Assembly: GCA_024642645.1 (NCBI GenBank)
Contig: JAHEAS010000193.1
Span: forward strand, 1 to 6,744
Reading direction: 5' to 3'
Source: Saprospirales bacterium
GTDB lineage: Bacteria; Bacteroidota; Bacteroidia; Chitinophagales; Saprospiraceae
Length of the DNA stretch: 6,744 bases
This document shows, in pieces, positions 5,503-6,744 of the stretch. The notes under the pieces were generated by a model that saw nothing but the letters and a program-made list of their open reading frames with translations, was not told the origin of the DNA and did not search any database. Both the position numbers and the translations under genes were made by a program. Position 1 is the stretch's first letter. Every line of letters starts with the position of its first letter.

Positions 5503-6054
5503 ATGAGCAACGGACGAGTCATATTAACCACTGAGCGCTTTGCGCTAACCATTGACCGCCTGTGCCATCAATTGATTGAAAACCACGACACCTTCCAGAA
5601 CACTTGCCTCATCGGCATACAGCAGGGCGGCGTACCGCTCGTCAACCGCATCCACCAGCGACTGCTCGAAATCACGGGCGTTTCCCACATCGAAAACGGC
5701 AAGATTGACATCACCTTTTACCGGGACGACTTCCGCCGCCGTGACAAACCCATCCGTGCAAGCGTGACGCAGATGGACTTTTTGGTGGAGGGCAAAAACG
5801 TGGTGCTGATGGACGATGTCCTGTACACGGGCCGCTCCGTACAGGCTGCCATGTCCGCACTTGGCGATTTCGGCAGGCCGCACAAAGTGGAGTTGCTGAC
5901 GCTCGTTGACCGCCGTTTCAATCGTGACCTTCCCATCAAGGCTGACTATGCCGGCATCCGGGTGGACTCGCTTGATGAGGCTTACGTTCGAGTGGAATGG
6001 CGAGAAGTGGAGGGAGAAGACCAGGTTTTATTGTTTCCGCAAAAGGAAGGTTGA
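5503..6054 (+). CDS. pyrR: PyrR: pyrimidine operon regulator / uracil phosphoribosyltransferase
   Basis: 183 residues, the usual PyrR length. PyrR proteins have a type I phosphoribosyltransferase fold. Bacillus PyrR binds pyr mRNA when UMP is abundant and can also make UMP from uracil and PRPP. The PRPP-binding signature VLMDDVLYTGRSV (101-113) is complete. Other family segments are IGIQQGGVPLVNRI (37-50), DITFYRDDFRRR (69-80), the GRPHKVELLTLVDRRFNRDLPIKADYAG stretch (124-151) and a C-terminal VRVEWREVEGEDQVLLF. ATG 5503 sits just after a TAnnTTTG element. pyrB follows after 77 bases, so the two genes probably form an operon. A separate upp-type enzyme is not excluded but the segment pattern is PyrR's. 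Whether it regulates by RNA binding here is not shown. Confidence 0.94.
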   Translation: MSNGRVILTTERFALTIDRLCHQLIENHDTFQNTCLIGIQQGGVPLVNRIHQRLLEITGVSHIENGKIDITFYRDDFRRRDKPIRASVTQMDFLVEGKNVVLMDDVLYTGRSVQAAMSALGDFGRPHKVELLTLVDRRFNRDLPIKADYAGIRVDSLDEAYVRVEWREVEGEDQVLLFPQKEG

Positions 6055-6118
6055 GGACTTGAAGATTCGAGGATTTGAATAGGCCACTGGTCAAATCCTC
6101 GAATCCTCAAATCCCCAA
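6051..6118. repeat. Octamer-repeat hairpin between pyrR and pyrB
   Basis: A perfect 15-bp core pairs 6064-6078 (GATTCGAGGATTTGA) with 6091-6105. The stem can be extended imperfectly outward to 6051/6118, overlapping the pyrR stop codon. The loop is 6079-6090. The right strand reads as 8-base units CAAATCCT, CGAATCCT, CAAATCCC, CAAATCCC. It is not followed by a T-run; the pyrB ATG is 14 bases after the outer stem. Confidence 0.75.
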
Positions 6119-6131
6119 ATCCCCAATAAAA

Positions 6132-6744
6132 ATGCAAGCACAACTCAGCACGAAACATTTATTGGGTATAAAATACCTAACCGAAGATGACATTCAAATC
6201 ATCTTCGAGACGGCTGACGAATTCAAGGAAGTCATCAACCGCCCCATCAAGAAAGTGCCGTCTTTGCGGGACATCACGGTGGCCAATATGTTTTTTGAGA
6301 ACAGCACCCGTACCCGCATTTCGTTTGAGTTGGCCGAAAAACGCCTCTCCGCCGACATCGTCAACTTCTCCGCCAGCGCCTCTTCCGTCACCAAAGGCGA
6401 GACCCTGCTCGATACCGTCAACAACGTCCTCTCCATGAAAGTGGACATGATTGTGATGCGCCACCCAGCGCCCGGTGCGCCGCAATTCCTCGCAAGGAAT
6501 ATCAAAGCCAATATCATCAATGCCGGGGACGGGACGCACGAGCATCCTACTCAGGCCTTGCTTGACGCCTTTTCCATTCGGGAGCAATTGGGCGATTTGG
6601 CAGGCAAGAAAATCGCCATCTTCGGCGACATCACCCACTCACGGGTGGCCCTCAGCAATATTTTTTGTTTGCAAAAACTCGGTGCAGAAGTCGAGGTCTG
6701 CGGCCCGCCAACGCTCATCCCGAAACACCTGCCGCAGCTCGGCG
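6132..6744 (+). CDS. pyrB: Aspartate carbamoyltransferase catalytic chain, 5' part (3' end outside window)
   Basis: The frame is open from ATG 6132 to the right edge, showing 204 residues of a protein usually near 305-310. It joins carbamoyl phosphate and aspartate to form N-carbamoyl-aspartate, the second step of UMP synthesis. Carbamoyl-phosphate site: FFENSTRTRISFELA with Ser58-Thr-Arg-Thr-Arg62, Arg110 in VMRHPAPG, and HPTQ (138-141) in NAGDGTHEHPTQALLDAF. SVTKGET (85-91) holds Lys88, the residue lent to the neighbouring subunit's active site. GDITHSRVALSN (165-176) carries Arg171 and begins the aspartate domain. The start MQAQLSTKHLLGIKYL fits the family; AATAAA-rich DNA precedes it with no Shine-Dalgarno or promoter, consistent with transcription from pyrR. 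No pyrI is visible. Confidence 0.96.
   Translation, partial: MQAQLSTKHLLGIKYLTEDDIQIIFETADEFKEVINRPIKKVPSLRDITVANMFFENSTRTRISFELAEKRLSADIVNFSASASSVTKGETLLDTVNNVLSMKVDMIVMRHPAPGAPQFLARNIKANIINAGDGTHEHPTQALLDAFSIREQLGDLAGKKIAIFGDITHSRVALSNIFCLQKLGAEVEVCGPPTLIPKHLPQLG

Noticed and set aside
6177..6638. 153-residue minus-strand frame inside pyrB
   Set aside because: It is antisense to conserved pyrB sequence, with no promoter or recognisable domain.

Overview
The window is ordinary chromosomal DNA from a member of the Bacteroidota, most likely a Saprospirales- or Chitinophagales-like lineage of roughly 50% GC. This rests on Bacteroidota-type promoters (TTTG, about 20 bases, TAnnTTTG), starts with little or no Shine-Dalgarno sequence, protein variants typical of the phylum (a PhnA-domain protein carrying a SEVPAVKVLAWRML-type stretch, the PyrR/PyrB pair, the GDFWHGY form of Vsr), and spacers filled with 7-base tandem repeats. 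The placement below phylum is inference. The window holds no rRNA, tRNA, CRISPR array or complete insertion sequence, and no gene-free stretch longer than about 200 bases.

Left part (1-1005): the 3' end of a PhnA/YjdM-type gene, a weak hairpin, then a Vsr-type very-short-patch repair endonuclease with no Dcm-type methyltransferase in view. Middle (1006-3783): a half-size ABC exporter on the minus strand, convergent with vsr, carrying an in-frame palindromic repeat in the linker between its membrane and ATPase domains. Divergent from it is an esterase-like alpha/beta hydrolase; the shared 198-base spacer holds a good promoter, a 14-bp hairpin and an operator-like inverted repeat. Right part (3784-6744), all plus strand: class I fructose-1,6-bisphosphatase with a textbook terminator, a small zinc-ribbon/two-helix membrane protein of unknown function, then pyrR and the 5' two-thirds of pyrB.

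Functionally the genes are mostly unrelated housekeeping genes (gluconeogenesis, pyrimidine synthesis, DNA repair, export). Only pyrR-pyrB looks like a working unit: a regulator/uracil phosphoribosyltransferase ahead of aspartate transcarbamylase. The least explained material is the repeat DNA. Nearly every spacer carries its own short tandem repeat, three of them folded into long hairpins, and a separate 101-bp palindromic element is translated as part of the ABC exporter. I see no evidence of a new defence or mobile system. The repeat elements are the best candidates for follow-up.
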